A stretch of DNA of 64,000 bases from Manihot esculenta (taxonomy: Eukaryota; Streptophyta; Magnoliopsida; Malpighiales; Euphorbiaceae): the NCBI RefSeq assembly GCF_001659605.2, contig NC_035168.2, positions 1 to 64,000 on the forward strand. The letters run 5' to 3'. Shown here piece by piece: positions 11,291 to 24,360 of the stretch. A model generated the notes under the pieces. That model worked only from the letters and a program-made list of their open reading frames with translations, was not told the origin of the DNA and ran no database searches. A program made the position numbers and the translations under genes. Within the stretch, counting starts at the first letter, position 1. Each line of letters opens with the position of its first letter.

Positions 11291-13640
11291 TAATTTTAAT
11301 TTCATTTCTTTTATCTGATTTTTCCCAACCGGCTTATTAATATTTTTTTCCTACTATTTTATAATTTGACAAGCATTACATATATATTTACTTTCACGTT
11401 TTTTTTCTATTTTTCACTTTTTAATTTATCTCCCTAAGATGGTATACTAATTATTATAAATGTATAGTAGTTTTTTTTTGTTTTGTTTATAATTGTTATA
11501 TATATTATTTGATTTTTTATATATAATATTTTGTTATTTTTTATAAAATATTTATTATAATATACTTCATATTTAATTAGATATGCATTAATTTTTATTC
11601 ATATATTTTTATATTTAATTTATAATTTTATATAAAAATTAAATATAAGTATATCAACCATTAAAATGTGGTAGGTTAAACGATAAATTCAAATATTTTT
11701 TACTAAATATATTTTTTATTTTTTAAATATAATTTTTTATTTATTAATTAGACTTTTTAATTATTTTATATTTAAGTAAAGTATTTTTAGCAATGCTAAC
11801 ATTTTTTTCACTTTTATATATACAATATATTATAGGTAGATATAAATTAAAAATAAAAAAATTAAAATTAAAATTTGGAAAAAAAATTAGCGTAACATTA
11901 AATTATTTAATTAACATTTTAATAGTGAAAATAATTTAAATAATTTTATCTTATATTTTACTATTTATATTATTAAATTTGAATATAAAGGAGAATTATA
12001 CATATAAAATGTAAGTAATTCAATTGAATTGAAAGTATATTACTCTTTAAAATGTAATACATATTTAGTCGATTTGAGCATTTTATATTTTATTATATTC
12101 AAATAATTTTAATATATTAAATTGTACATATAATAATAAATAAAACTTTAATACTACTAAATAAAATATTAAAACAAAAAAACTATTAAAGTTTTTGATA
12201 AGGGTACGGTTTCTAAATAAAACTTTTTTTATATAAAATTATATAAAAATAATTATTAATAAAAAAATTATGTATAATCGTATCTTTTAAATAGTAAATA
12301 AATAAAAATAATTTATTATTTAAAATCAATAATTTAAAGCAAAATAAAATATATATTTATTAATCTAAAATTTTTTATTGCATTATAAATTTAAGCAATA
12401 TATTAGTTTTTTAACCTATAATCTATGCCATAATTGGACTACAATAATTTTTTTTAAAATACATATGAATAATAATTTTGTTAAATAATAAATATTAATG
12501 AATAAAATTAAAAATTTATATAACATATTTATAATATTTCATTTATAGTAATAGAATTGGTAAAGTAATATATTTTCTTAATTTTATTTCATAATAATTT
12601 TTTTAACAAACTTTAATTAAATATAAAGTACAATAGCACTAATTTGATTTATGACAATAGAATACCAAATTTAATTGGGTCTTGAAAGTAATATATTTTA
12701 GCATTATTATATTATATGTAAAATTAATAAAAAAAATATAAAAGATCAGTAACATTAATATGTATAATAAATATAAATAATATAAAATGCATGTTACAAA
12801 AATTAATTTATAATATCTATAATGGAGCATTTAGATTTAAAGATGATATTATTTTAATTTTATTGATGAGTTTAAAATAATATTTGAAAAAAATTTATTT
12901 TAATTTTAAAATTTATCATAATTTTAATATTATCTAAAATTTTTAAAAAATTGAATAAAATACTTAAAATAATTATAATCATGTTACTTAAAAATTACAA
13001 TTTCATTAATGAGATTGTTTTAATATATAATTTTAATTAAAATTTTATGTGAATTAGAGTTAATAAAAAATAATAATTTTATTAAATAAATAATTTAAAA
13101 TTTTACAAAAAATTCAAATTAATTTAATTTAAATTTTATTAATTAAATTAATCGTATAATTTAAATATATTTTAAATTATTATAATAATTTTTATTTTAA
13201 TTCAAAATTTTTCAAAAAAATTAATTCTGATCAAATAAAATTGCAATAGTTTTATAGAAAAAAAATATTTTTATTTTAATTAAACGGATTTTGTGAAAAA
13301 AATTAAAATATTTATAATAATACTAATAAAAAGTAATGTGGTCTAATATACTAAGAAAAAGTAAAATTTTAATAAAATAAAAATTATCTAATCAAATATT
13401 AATTTAATTAAATTATTATATATAATAAATTATACAATTTTTTGTTACTTAAATTTATACATATATATCAAAACTGAGAAAGGATAAAAAAAAAAAACAA
13501 GATTGTCTAAAATAATCATATTTATATTGTTAAATTGTGAAATTTCATAGTATTATTTTTATTTTATTATTCTCAATAATAAACTTTAAATTATATATTT
13601 ATTTATGATATATTTAATAATTTTTTTCTTAAAACAAGCT
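11291..13640. other. Very AT-rich gene-free spacer
   Basis: About 2.3 kb of extremely AT-rich DNA made of short A and T runs and TATATA tracts, with no recognisable ORF, LTR or RNA gene. It separates the host gene from the retrotransposon block. It could act as a matrix-attachment-like spacer, but nothing in the sequence proves that. Confidence 0.6.
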
Positions 13641-13661
13641 TTGATTGGGATCTATGGTACT

Positions 13662-14530
13662 ATGACAACTAAGAAAGAGAAGATTGAAAATTTAGAAGCA
13701 GGATTTGGGGAACTCTAAACCAGTTTTAGTCGAATGGAGGAAGGAGTTTCAGACAAGCTGCGTCAATTGGATTCTACACCCAACAAATTATCTTAACTGA
13801 TAGTCTTTAACCGATCATCACCTTCGGCTTGCAATGTCTAGGAACCCATCGTTCTTTCCCTCACACGACATTCAGAAACACGAAGTCACATAGAAAGAGG
13901 CCGACAACTACTTTTCTCACAGCCAAGCTTGAGTTTCCACGCTTTGTAAGGGATGACCCTACTGAATGGTTAATGAAGGTAGGATAATTCTTTGAGTATC
14001 AAGGAACTTCATATTCTCAAAAGATACCTTTGGCTTCATTTCATCTGAAAGGCGAAGCCAACCAATGGTGGCAGTGGATGAGCAGAGCCTATAAAGATGA
14101 AGGAGTGACTTGGGAAATCTTCCGTGATGAATTATGGGCGCAATTTGGGCCAATATATTGCCACGATTTTGATGAAACCTTGTTCAAGGTCCGCCAGATT
14201 AGATCCTTCCGTGACTACCAAAGGGAATTCGAGAAATTGGATAACCGAGTATAAGAATGAACACAAAAAGTCTTGGTTGGGACATTCATGGGTGGCCTCA
14301 AAACTAAAATAGCTATTAGCATTAGAATGTTCAAACCTAAAATATTGAAAGGAGCCATTAGCCTTGCTCGAATGCGTGATGAACAGTTGACACATTCAGC
14401 AAGATGACACCTAAGATGAAACCGAGACCCACCATAAAAACGCTCATTTGGGATGAAATGCAAAGACAAAGATCACAAGGCATGTGTTTTAATTGCCCAG
14501 AAAAATTCACTTCTGGGTATTGGTATAAAG
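13662..14530 (+). pseudogene. gag of gypsy element A
   Basis: Starts with MTTKKEKIENLEAGFGEL and a stop, as expected for the N-terminal coiled segment of this gag type. The capsid-like part follows (FHLKGEANQWWQWMSRAYKD and LWAQFGPIYCHDFDE within 14030-14254, ending QREFEKLDNRV), then a decayed zinc knuckle (CFNCPEKF) near 14484. Several stops and at least one frameshift are present. The 3' end is interrupted at 14530 by the copia element. Confidence 0.75.
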
Positions 14531-15545
14531 TGTTAGTAATATATTAGGAACCGTATGAAAATATTTATGAGATTGATGTATGATTCGTCGCCCTAGGTTA
14601 AAAGTAGGAAATGTCCAATTTGTTTTTTGTTAGCATTGATCATGAAAACCTTGTACAAAATTGAATAAGATTAGCAATTGAGATTTGAAATTTTATTCAA
14701 TAGGTCAATAGCTACCAAATGAGAACTAATGTGATTTAATATTGCAAACACATTTCATCCATTAAATGTTAAATCGGGACATTTGTGATAAATGAACATT
14801 AGTTATATTGACAAACCATGTGCTGAAAGATTAAGTCAAATCACTTTTAACATTCTGAATATTTGGATAGTTTTAGTATGTTGCTAGATAATGTTTTTGA
14901 CTTTCAAATTAATTAATTAATTAATTATATTTATTACTAACATATTTAGAATATAATAGATCAACACATAAAGAATTACATAAGAAAATAAAATGAGAAA
15001 TTAAATCAAGTAAAACTTGATTGCATATAAATTGATTTTGGGATAAAATTATAATTTGAAAGAATTATAATTTTGATCTAATTAATTAAGTAGGGATTTA
15101 ATTAAAATTATTTAAAATTCATATGGCTTGCATTTTGAAATTATGAACCATAGTTGTAATTTATTTATTTAATTAGTTAAATAAATAAATATTATTATAT
15201 TGAAATCCTAAGATTTTAGTATAAAATGATATCTTATGAGAGTTTAGGTGACTCTTGGCAGAAACTCTAAAAAGCCTTCAGAATTTGTAGGAGCTAGCAC
15301 TCAAAACCTCTCCCCTTCTCAATCTTTAGAACTAAGGTTTTTCAATTGCTATTCTGTATGGATATCGTTAGAAACTGAACATTTGGACGGTTTGTGATTT
15401 ATAACAACTCAACCAAAATGAATAATCTTGTATTTTGTTGCAAAGAAAATAAAAAGTATTTATTTTCTCAGTGTGCGACTCATGTTGGTGAAAAATTTTG
15501 TTTTTCTTATTTTTCCATTGCGCTCAATTCGATTGAAATCTAATA
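14531..15545 (+). repeat. Left LTR of copia B (deleted form)
   Basis: Matches the right LTR (28181-29800) along its length but lacks about 0.56 kb: after TGTTAGTAAT it jumps to ATATTAGGAACCG, which lies near 28757 in the right LTR. The terminal CA has mutated to TA at 15544-15545. Confidence 0.85.
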
Positions 15546-15546
15546 G

Positions 15547-15557
15547 TGGTATCAGAG
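15547..15557 (+). other. Primer-binding site of copia B
   Basis: TGGTATCAGAG one base after the LTR, complementary to the 3' end of plant initiator tRNA-Met, the usual minus-strand primer. Confidence 0.85.
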
Positions 15558-15829
15558 TCCCGTTTAAATGATTAAAGTATAATAGAGAATTTATATTTAT
15601 TATTGGATTAATTAGATTAAATTTTCCGTGCTAATAAAATTTGGTATTCTTCCAAAATTATTTTAATTTCATTTTAGTCTTGAATATTGAATTCAGGTTA
15701 ATAATTGAGAATAACACTTATTCTTTAATAATAAATGAGCTTTTTATGAAATTAAAATTTATATAGATGGTTTACATAATGCCTATTCTCAATATAAAAG
15801 AGACTCAAATTAGATAATTAACTTTCATC

Positions 15830-16995
15830 TCTGTTTTGGCATTGTAGACTTGGTCATATAAATGAAATAAGAATCACTAAATTAGATAAAGATGGATATC
15901 ATAATCCATTTGATTATGAATCATGTGAAATTTGTGAAACTTATTTAATGGCAAAACGACCAAAACACATTTTAAGAAAAAGGTAAACGGTCACAAAAAT
16001 TATTAAGTCTTATACATATAAATGTATTTGGACCAATAACCACCTTGGCCATAGGTAAGTACTTATATTTTATTATATTCACTAGTTACTATATTATATA
16101 TGGTTATGTATATTTAATGAAATATAAATCTGAATCTTTTGAAGAGTCCAAGGGATTCAAAATTGAATTTGAAAGGAAGCTCACAAAAGTATTAAATCAT
16201 TTAGATCCTATCAAACTGATGAATACTTAAGTCATGAATTTTATTATTATCTAACAGAGAATGAGATTCTCTCATAATAGACTTACCTAGAATACCACAA
16301 TACAATAGAGTTTCAGAAAAGAGAAATCGTACTTTATTAGATATGATACGGTCCATGATGAGTCTTACAGACTTACCTCTATCCCTTTGAGGATATACCT
16401 TGCAAATTGCGATATATCTTCTTAATACAGTTCCATCCAAATCTATTGATAAGATCTCATATGAGATGTGGACTTACAAAAAGCCAGTCTTATCACACAT
16501 TAAGATTTAGAGATGTGATGCTTATGTGAAACGTCTAATATATGATAAGATGGGACCTAAGTCAGATAAATATAAATTTATAGAATATCCAAAAGAAACT
16601 ATTGGATATTACTTTTATAATCCCACTGAGAAAAGGTATTCTCAAAACATGCTATCTTTCTAGAAAAATATTTCTTTGAAAGAAGCAGTGGGAGTCAGGT
16701 AGAATTTGAAGAAGTTTAAGAACCACAAATAGACATCCAAATGGAATCGAAACTAGAGACTGTAATGTCTGCTGTGGAAACACAAGTTAAAATATTACCG
16801 CGAAGATATATTAAAACAAGCTGTGCTCCAATAAGGTTAGACCTATAGTGGAGGCTCATAATGATGTTTCACTCATACCTGATGAGCCTAACAACTATGA
16901 AGAAGCAATGTCTGACATTGATTTTTCAAATTGGCTTGAAGCAATGTAATTTAAAATGGATTTCATGTACGTTGACCAAGTATGGACTTTGGTTG
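15830..16995 (+). pseudogene. Copia B integrase and start of RT
   Basis: The GAG-pre-integrase zinc region is recognisable (CRLGHINEIRITKLD, then SCEICETYLMAKRPK) near 15840-15960. Decayed integrase core sequence follows (a YGYVYLMKYKSESFEE-like segment near 16095-16145; stretches near 16560-16640 resembling the GYYFYNP region). The RT start (NWLEAM, then VDQVWTLV) lies at about 16930-16995. Stops and frameshifts are abundant. Solo LTR C interrupts the gene at 16996 and RT resumes at 26222. Confidence 0.75.
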
Positions 16996-17302
16996 TGTAA
17001 TACCCGGCTAGACTCCGGTATCGGAATTCCTACCGTCTGGTGGAATCTCGGATGTCGGAAGCCTCTAGTAGGGTAGAAACATGTTTTCTTAAAATGTTTT
17101 AATGTATTCCATGGTTTTAAGTAAAAAGGAAATGAGTTTTTGCATGAAAACAACCTTGGAGGAAAACCCAGGTTCGGCCGCCGAATCTCAAGTTCGGCCG
17201 CCGAACATGCATGCATTTCGGGTGTGCCTTAGGCCCCCGAAGGCATAAGTGAGGGAAGTCCAGGTTCGGCCGCCGAACCTCAAGTTCGGCCGCCGAACAT
17301 GG

Positions 17303-19594
17303 TGTAACAGCCCGGAAACCGGTACCCTCTTTGTAACGGTCCGAACCGCTCGGCACTAGGATCCAGATCGGCTTAAGGCCGCCTAGACCCGTAGTAAGCC
17401 TATCCTGAACTCTGTGTACCTGTTAAAATCCCATACATGATCCGACTGGACTATTAACTGTTAACACTTTGCTTTTAAACAACCAGACTTAACCTTTCAA
17501 AACACTCTCTGTAGGTCCAAGCATATGAACCAAAATGCTCAGATATACTAATCTGAACTAGCCCTCTGACTATCTATAATACACCAGTGATGCTTTACCA
17601 AGTAACCTCCATACCCTATGCGCTCTGCAGCATAGAACCCACTCTGTAAGGGTCAGCATATCATAAGTTAACTTGGCTACCATAGAGTCACAGGAATCAA
17701 ACCTGGTCTTCTCTAGTGGTCTACTCTGTGGATCACAGGAATCAAACCTGGTCTTTCCTTTGCACTGGTCTTGGGTCAAGGGAACCCTCACAGTTATCAT
17801 TCACTGGGTTTTCAAAACACAACATATATTAAGTCTGGTCTAACTCATTTTTCATCAAGAAACTGTAAAACTGGATACATGCATAGACAAGGGATTAACA
17901 TCCACTAGACAATAGGCAAAAGCACATTCTAAACCATATCATACTGACTTACTAGCTATTACATGCCTTTACATATATTTCTTGGATTTACATCATGTCC
18001 ATACTAGGTTATTACACATGCAGTCTTCTAGTCACCACTCTGCTGTTGCTGATTTTCCCTGCTATACAGAACCTGCAAAACTGGGTTTAAGGGAAAGGGA
18101 TGAGCTTCTAAAGCCCAGTGAGTAGAAACACTGAAAATAGTTCATTCATACACATCTTTTATGAAAATGCAACACAACTCATACATTCCACATCATTGAT
18201 TGGACATGACGTCAAAACTCCCTCGACGGGCTATTGATGTCGCCTGGGTCCAATCATCTGGAATTAGACATGACCTCAAAACTCCCTCTAAGGGCTATTG
18301 ATGTCGCCTTGGTCCAATTTCCACTATCACTGAATAAGACAATGCAACAACTTTGTGATTCTAATGCAACTCACCCTACTATAAATCATACCAGTCATGA
18401 TGCATGAACTATGCTGAAAGCATTCTGTTTCTTTAATAAAAGGATTAAGTTTAGTTCTACTCACCTCTGCTCCGCAAGCAGAAACCTGACTGACGCTGCA
18501 ACTGCTAATCCTGACGACCTCCCTGAACTGTCGGGTCCAATCCTACACAAATGGACTCGAATGAGGTGTCAAACATACTCTTATTAACTCTTAAACAAAC
18601 CCCTATAATCCCCTCTGAACCTCTGAAAACAATCACATAAACATGCAAAAGAAGGCTGGACAGAGCACCTTCGGCGGCACCTTCGGCGGCCGAATGTGCA
18701 TGACAGAGCCGAAAGTCCATTCTTTCGGAAGCAACCTTAGGCAGCCGAAACTGCCTTCACAAGGGGTTCGGCGGCCGAATCCTCCCTTCGGCGGCCGAAC
18801 CTGAGTTCATCTAGAACTCAGCTTCGTGCATGAACACGCCTGCCAAGCACCAACCCCACTCCATACATGCATACCTCCTCCTTCACTCACATATACTCAG
18901 GTATATGAACCAAGGGGTCCAAAACTACCTACTAACCCCAACAAAACAGCAACTATAACACATATACATACTTCCACCATTAAAACATCAAAACTAAACC
19001 TAGATACATAACTCTCCCCTTAACCTCTTTAAAAGCTGTTATAAATCATTAAAACAAGTTTAAAGACTTCCCTTACCTCTTGAGAACAGAAGAGGAACAG
19101 CCAACTCAGCAACTCCTCCTCCAAAGCTTCAAACCCTCACAACTCTTCTTTTCTCTCAAAAACGTTCAACCCCTTTGCAAAAGACCAACCCTCTGCATAA
19201 GCTGATTAAAGCTTGCAGATGAGTCAAGGGAGACGTGGCCAAACCTCTGGTCATGATCTGGAGGTGAACACCTGGCCAAACCACGGACTGAGGAGCATGC
19301 ACAACTTAGCCGACCACCCCAGTTTCGGCTGCTGAAACTGCATGCAAAACCATGCAACTTTCGGGGGCCGAACATTGGGCACTTTCGGCGGCCGAACTTA
19401 CCATTCGGGGGCCGAACATGACAGAAACTCCTTAGGCCACTTCTCCTCAAAACGTAACTCTTTTCTGAATCAACCCTTTGAAACACTTAAAACCTTTTTA
19501 GAAAACCTTCACTCTTACCCTTCTAGAACCTCTGACATTCCGGAAGTCCACCGGATAGTAAGAATTCGGATGCCTGAACTAGCCGGGTATTACA
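17303..19594 (-). repeat. LTR of D (left copy, element 3' LTR)
   Basis: 2,292 bp from TGTAACAGCCCGG to GGGTATTACA on the plus strand. It differs from the other copy by a few substitutions, a small indel near 17400 and one missing 20-bp palindrome unit. Confidence 0.92.
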
Positions 19595-19607
19595 TTCTTC
19601 CCCCCTT
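19595..19607 (-). other. Polypurine tract of D
   Basis: Reads AAGGGGGGAAGAA on the minus strand directly before the 3' LTR; primes plus-strand synthesis. Confidence 0.85.
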
Positions 19608-19613
19608 AAAAAA

Positions 19614-19633
19614 AACATTCGTCCTCGAATGTT
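19614..19633. other. Perfect palindrome beside the PPT of D
   Basis: AACATTCG-TCCT-CGAATGTT: 8-bp arms and a 4-nt loop a few bases upstream of the PPT in element orientation. Confidence 0.85.
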
Positions 19634-20049
19634 AAAACAAACAGATAAACATAGAAAGCCTACCACTTCTCTCGAAAGAGAGAATTCCTGAATCTCTATT
19701 TTCCTGAGTTGAGTCCATACTGCAAAATCCTTTTTCGGACCTCTACAGCTTTCGCTGCGCTACGCTGATCCTTATTCCTTTTTCTCTTTATCTTTTCTTA
19801 ACCAACCTCTTTTCTAGCCTTTACTTCCAAACTCTCAAATGGTAGCATTCAAAACTTTGATCACACCAAAACCATAAACAGCTTTGATCAGAGCAGCTAA
19901 AAGATCATCAATCCTAACAAGGAAAACTTGGTTCGTACTTACCAGCTTGAACTCACTGATCTATTAACCTATCAGAGCAAAACCTTAAGGATTCATCTTT
20001 CGTTTCCCACACCAACTTGTGCATATACCAGGGTGAGGTACTAAGTCAG

Positions 20050-20790
20050 ATAAAACCCTTAACTACCAAACCTCTTTTCCACTATCCTGACTATTCTTAG
20101 CTCTCTCTCTGCAGGTGCCATTCTGTAGAGGAAAGAGAGGAAGCAATGGTTCCGCGTCTAGATACCATTCTCATTCCAATCCTACCTCCCTGACAGATGG
20201 TAAACCTGACAGCCTACCTGGGAAACATCTAGTACTCACTAGAAAAGGGCACTGAGACTGATTCCCTGTCCTGACAAACTTGCTCACAAGAGCTAAGAGA
20301 ACCCGCTGACAACCTTTCCTGTATAACGATGAGCCTGTAGGACTGATATCAAACTTCTAGGCACCTATACTCTGTCCCCCTAAAGGACTGCCTGACCCAT
20401 CCAATTTCCCTACCTTGTCTCTATGGACACAGGTAGTACCATGAGTAATGCATCAATCCGCCCTAGAAGGACATCATACAGTCACCTCTAGAACCATAAG
20501 GTCAGCTGGATTGCATCTACTCACCACAAACTCTGAACTGAACTGACTGACTCTACCTCAGATGGATCACATTCAGGTCCATTGACCCAAGAAAAACACT
20601 CTAAGCCCAGAAGTCACCAAACCCATGCTATCATCGGCTCACTAAGCAACAAGAAAAGCGAAGACACTGGGGTTCAAAACAACTAGCATACACATCTCAT
20701 TACTAGTGAACGTACCTGACGTCACCGTATATGATGTAGCAGCCTCTTACTGAGTCAGGGTGAAGATCCAAGCTAAAGCAAATGGAACTT
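20050..20790 (-). pseudogene. Decayed protease-RT relic in D
   Basis: Nucleotide-level likeness to the protease and RT start of element I is visible on the minus strand: the VTQEEAN-like segment near 20740, the DVYAL..P..SHSF-like segment near 20680 and the [15 protein letters not shown] segment near 20470. It is full of stops and indels. The same decayed sequence occurs in element E (42190-43010), so the decay predates their separation. Confidence 0.6.
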
Positions 20791-21091
20791 CTCTCGGGAA
20801 TCCACTGAAGAAAAGACTGACCTTTTCCTCTGCCTCAACTACCACCTATTCCCAGACTTACGCTAAACTTTTTTTTTTCATCTATCCCACTTTTCTTTCT
20901 GCTTTTATCTTACTTCCCTTTCCTTCTTACGTGAGAGAACCATTCTCACTATGCCTGGGATTAGAGAAACCTGAAACATAGCATCTTATACCACAACTCT
21001 CGCTTTAACTCTTTTCTGATACTTTCTTTCTTTAACTTCGTTAACTCTTAGCTATTAACTTTTCTCTCATTTTTACTCTGAACATGTAATT

Positions 21092-21706
21092 CTAGTCCAT
21101 TCTATTACTTTCAATCCTACTAGGATTCACCAAAACAAACATATACATCAAAACTCTCAAAAAGAGCATACCTGGCACCACTGGATCTGAGGGTGCTATT
21201 CCCTGCTGAACCTTTCTACCTGAAAAAGTCCGCTGGGACCGAACCATCCAAGGCATCATACGACATTCACGAATCACATGCCCCTTCTGTCCACACCGAT
21301 AACATCCTATTATCCCTACACGATAGATTCCCGCATGCAATCTACCACACCTCAAACATTGTGGCTTGCCTATACCAGAACTTGGACCAGCACCACTAGT
21401 CCCTATTGTATTCTTCTTTGACCCTTTAAGGCCCCTAACCTTTTTCTTTGTAGCTTTCCCCCACTTTGCTCCTTTCCAGGTAGCTGTACTCCAGGTGGAG
21501 GATTCATTCTCTCCTATCCTAGAATCCTTGGTCTGAGTATCCTCTAAAGTCTCTTCAGCTAAATTCACCTGAACACCTACATCCCTACTTTGCACATCCA
21601 CTTCTAGCTCTCTCCTATTTTCTGATTCTAGATTCATTCCTTTGCTACTATCATCAAAAGACCCTTCCGACGGATCTGAATCACTCTGAGGACTACTTCC
21701 ACTCAT
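21092..21706 (-). CDS. Zinc-knuckle Gag-like protein of element D
   Basis: 204 codons from ATG at 21706 (MSGSSPQSDSDPSEGSFDD). The frame is open further upstream, but this ATG sits right after a conserved TTTTCAG acceptor-like site at the same place as the Gag start of elements E, F and I. The first ~90 residues are acidic and polar with no capsid-like domain; a basic patch (KKKVRGLKGSKK) follows. Two zinc knuckles come next: CLRCGRLHAGIY, whose last Cys is Tyr, then the intact CYRCGQKGHVIREC. The protein looks like a nucleocapsid without a capsid and would bind RNA. The linker before the knuckles differs from that of E. Likely expressed only if the element is transcribed. Confidence 0.65.
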   Translation of the reverse strand: MSGSSPQSDSDPSEGSFDDSSKGMNLESENRRELEVDVQSRDVGVQVNLAEETLEDTQTKDSRIGENESSTWSTATWKGAKWGKATKKKVRGLKGSKKNTIGTSGAGPSSGIGKPQCLRCGRLHAGIYRVGIIGCYRCGQKGHVIRECRMMPWMVRSQRTFSGRKVQQGIAPSDPVVPGMLFLRVLMYMFVLVNPSRIESNRMD

Positions 21707-21978
21707 CTTAGCTCTTCTGAAAACACAAAACACAAATAAGCAAACATTAGCACACATATAGTTCATATGAAAAACACATGAACATAGAACATATACATGC
21801 ATAGCATCCAGCATGGCATTTTACATCAGCATGCAAAACAAACTTCCTATCTTAGTGGACATGATTTAACTTATTGTGCTTTGCCTTTCTATGACTTCTA
21901 AAACAACCTCTTTCCGATGTGGGATCTCTCTAATCCGTGAACAAAAATGTTCAACACACCGTACTTATGAGGCCCTAT

Positions 21979-21990
21979 GCTCTGATACCA
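21979..21990 (-). other. Primer-binding site of D
   Basis: TGGTATCAGAGC on the minus strand, two bases from the LTR end; matches initiator tRNA-Met. Confidence 0.88.
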
Positions 21991-21992
21991 TC

Positions 21993-24299
21993 TGTAACAG
22001 CCCGGAAACCGGTACCCTCTTTGTAACGGTCCGAACCGCTCGGCACTAGGATCCAGATCGGCTTAAGGCCGCCTAGACCCGTAGTAAGCCTAAATTCTGT
22101 GTACCTGTTAAAATCCCATACATGATCCGACTGGACTATTAACTGTTAACACTTTGCTTTTAAACAACCAGACTTAACCTTTCAAAACACTCTCTGTAGG
22201 TCCAAGCATATGAACCAAAATGCTCAGATATACTAATCTGAACTAGCCCTCTGGCTATCTATAATACACCAGTGATGCTTTACCAAGTAACCTCCATACC
22301 CTATGCGCTCTGCAGCATAGAACCCACTCTGTAAGGGTCAGCATATCATAAGTTAACTTGGCTACCATAGAGTCACAGGAATCAAACCTGGTCTTCTCTA
22401 GTGGTCTACTCTGTGGATCACAGGAATCAAACCTGGTCTTTCCTTTGCACTGGTCTTGGGTCAAGGGAACCCTCACAGTTATCATTCACTGGGTTTTCAA
22501 AACACAACATATATTAAGTCTGGTCTAACTCATTTTTCATCAAGAAACTGTAAAACTGGATACATGCATAGACAAGGGATTAACATCCACTAGACAATAG
22601 GCAAAAGCACATTCTAAACCATATCATACTGACTTACTAGCTATTACATGCCTTTACATATATTTCTTGGATTTACATCATGTCCATACTAGGTTATTAC
22701 ACATGCAGTCTTCTAGTCACCACTCTGCTGTTGCTGATTTTCCCTGCTATACAGAACCTGCAAAACTGGGTTTAAGGGAAAGGGATGAGCTTCTAAAGCC
22801 CAGTGAGTAGAAACACTGAAAATAGTTCATTCATACACATCTTTTATGAAAATGCAACACAACTCATACATTCCACATCATTGATTGGACATGACGTCAA
22901 AACTCCCTCGACGGGCTATTGATGTCGCCTGGGTCCAATCATCTGGAATTAGACATGACCTCAAAACTCCCTCTAAGGGCTATTGATGTCGCCTTGGTCC
23001 AATTTCCACTATCACTGAATAAGACAATGCAACAACTTTGTGATTCTAATGCAACTCACCCTACTATAAATCATACCAGTCATGATGCATGAACTATGCT
23101 GAAAGCATTCTGTTTCTTTAATAAAAGGATTAAGTTTAGTTCTACTCACCTCTGCTCCGCAAGCAGAAACCTGACTGACGCTGCAACTGCTAATCCTGAC
23201 GACCTCCCTGAACTGTCGGGTCCAATCCTACACAAATGGACTCGAATGAGGTGTCAAACATACTCTTATTAACTCTTAAACAAACCCCTATAATCCCCTC
23301 TGAACCTCTGAAAACAATCACATAAACATGCAAAAGAAGGCTGGACAGAGCACCTTCGGCGGCACCTTCGGCGGCCGAATGTGCATGACAGAGCCGAAAG
23401 TCCATTCTTTCGGAAGCAACCTTAGGCAGCCGAAACTGCCTTCACAAGGGGTTCGGCGGCCGAATCCTCCCTTCGGCGGCCGAACCTGAGTTCATCTAGA
23501 ACTCAGCTTCGTGCATGAACACGCCTGCCAAGCACCAACCCCACTCCATACATGCATACCTCCTCCTTCACTCACATATACTCAGGTATATGAACCAAGG
23601 GGTCCAAAACTACCTACTAACCCCAACAAAACAGCAACTATAACACATATACATACTTCCACCATTAAAACATCAAAACTAAACCTAGATACATAACTCT
23701 CCCCTTAACCTCTTTAAAAGCTGTTATAAATCATTAAAACAAGTTTAAAGACTTCCCTTACCTCTTGAGAACAGAAGAGGAACAGCCAACTCAGCAACTC
23801 CTCCTCCAAAGCTTCAAACCCTCACAACTCTTCTTTTCTCTCAAAAACGTTCAACCCCTTTGCAAAAGACCAACCCTCTGCATAAGCTGATTAAAGCTTG
23901 CAGATGAGTCAAGGGAGACGTGGCCAAACCTCTGGTCATGATCTGGAGGTGAACACCTGGCCAAACCACGGACTGAGGAGCATGCACAACTTAGCCGACC
24001 ACCCCAGTTTCGGCTGCCGAAACTGCATGCAAAACCATGCAACTTTCGGGGGCCGAACATAACCTTCGGGGGCCGAACATTGGGCACTTTCGGCGGCCGA
24101 ACTTACCATTCGGGGGCCGAACATGACAGAAACTCCTTAGGCCACTTCTCCTCAAAACGTAACTCTTTTCTGAATCAACCCTTTGAAACACTTAAAACCT
24201 TTTTAGAAAACCTTCACTCTTACCCTTCTAGAACCTTTGACATTCCGGAAGTCCACCGGATAGTAAGAATTCGGATGCCTGAACTAGCCGGGTATTACA
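21993..24299 (-). repeat. LTR of D (right copy, element 5' LTR)
   Basis: 2,307 bp, nearly identical to 17303-19594. It carries an extra 20-bp palindrome unit near 24060 (CCTTCGGGGGCCGAACAT-like). Confidence 0.92.
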
Positions 24300-24353
24300 C
24301 ATGGCATGCATGCGGAGGCACGTTCGGCCCCCGAACGTGGCCTGGCCAGCCAC

Positions 24354-24360
24354 TATAAAA
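24354..24360 (+). promoter_or_regulatory. TATA box of solo LTR C
   Basis: TATAAAA in the context CCACTATAAAAGGGTCCC, also found in LTR F (31992). It lies at the end of the first GC-palindrome cluster, as expected for the U3-R border. Confidence 0.75.

Larger units (their letters stand above)
17303..24299 (-). mobile_element. Non-autonomous LTR retrotransposon D
   Basis: A 7.0-kb element in minus orientation, flanked by CATGG duplications (17298-17302, 24300-24304) inside solo LTR C. Two LTRs of about 2.3 kb bracket a 2.4-kb interior with PBS, PPT, a 204-codon zinc-knuckle ORF and a decayed protease-RT relic. RT, RNase H and integrase functions are absent, so movement would need proteins from another element such as I. 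It is a sister of element E: same LTR type, same ORF, same decayed pol remnant. Confidence 0.9.

Noticed and set aside
17303..24299. Pararetrovirus-like integrated sequence
   Set aside because: LTRs, TSD, PBS and PPT identify an LTR retrotransposon; no movement-protein or coat-type sequence was seen.
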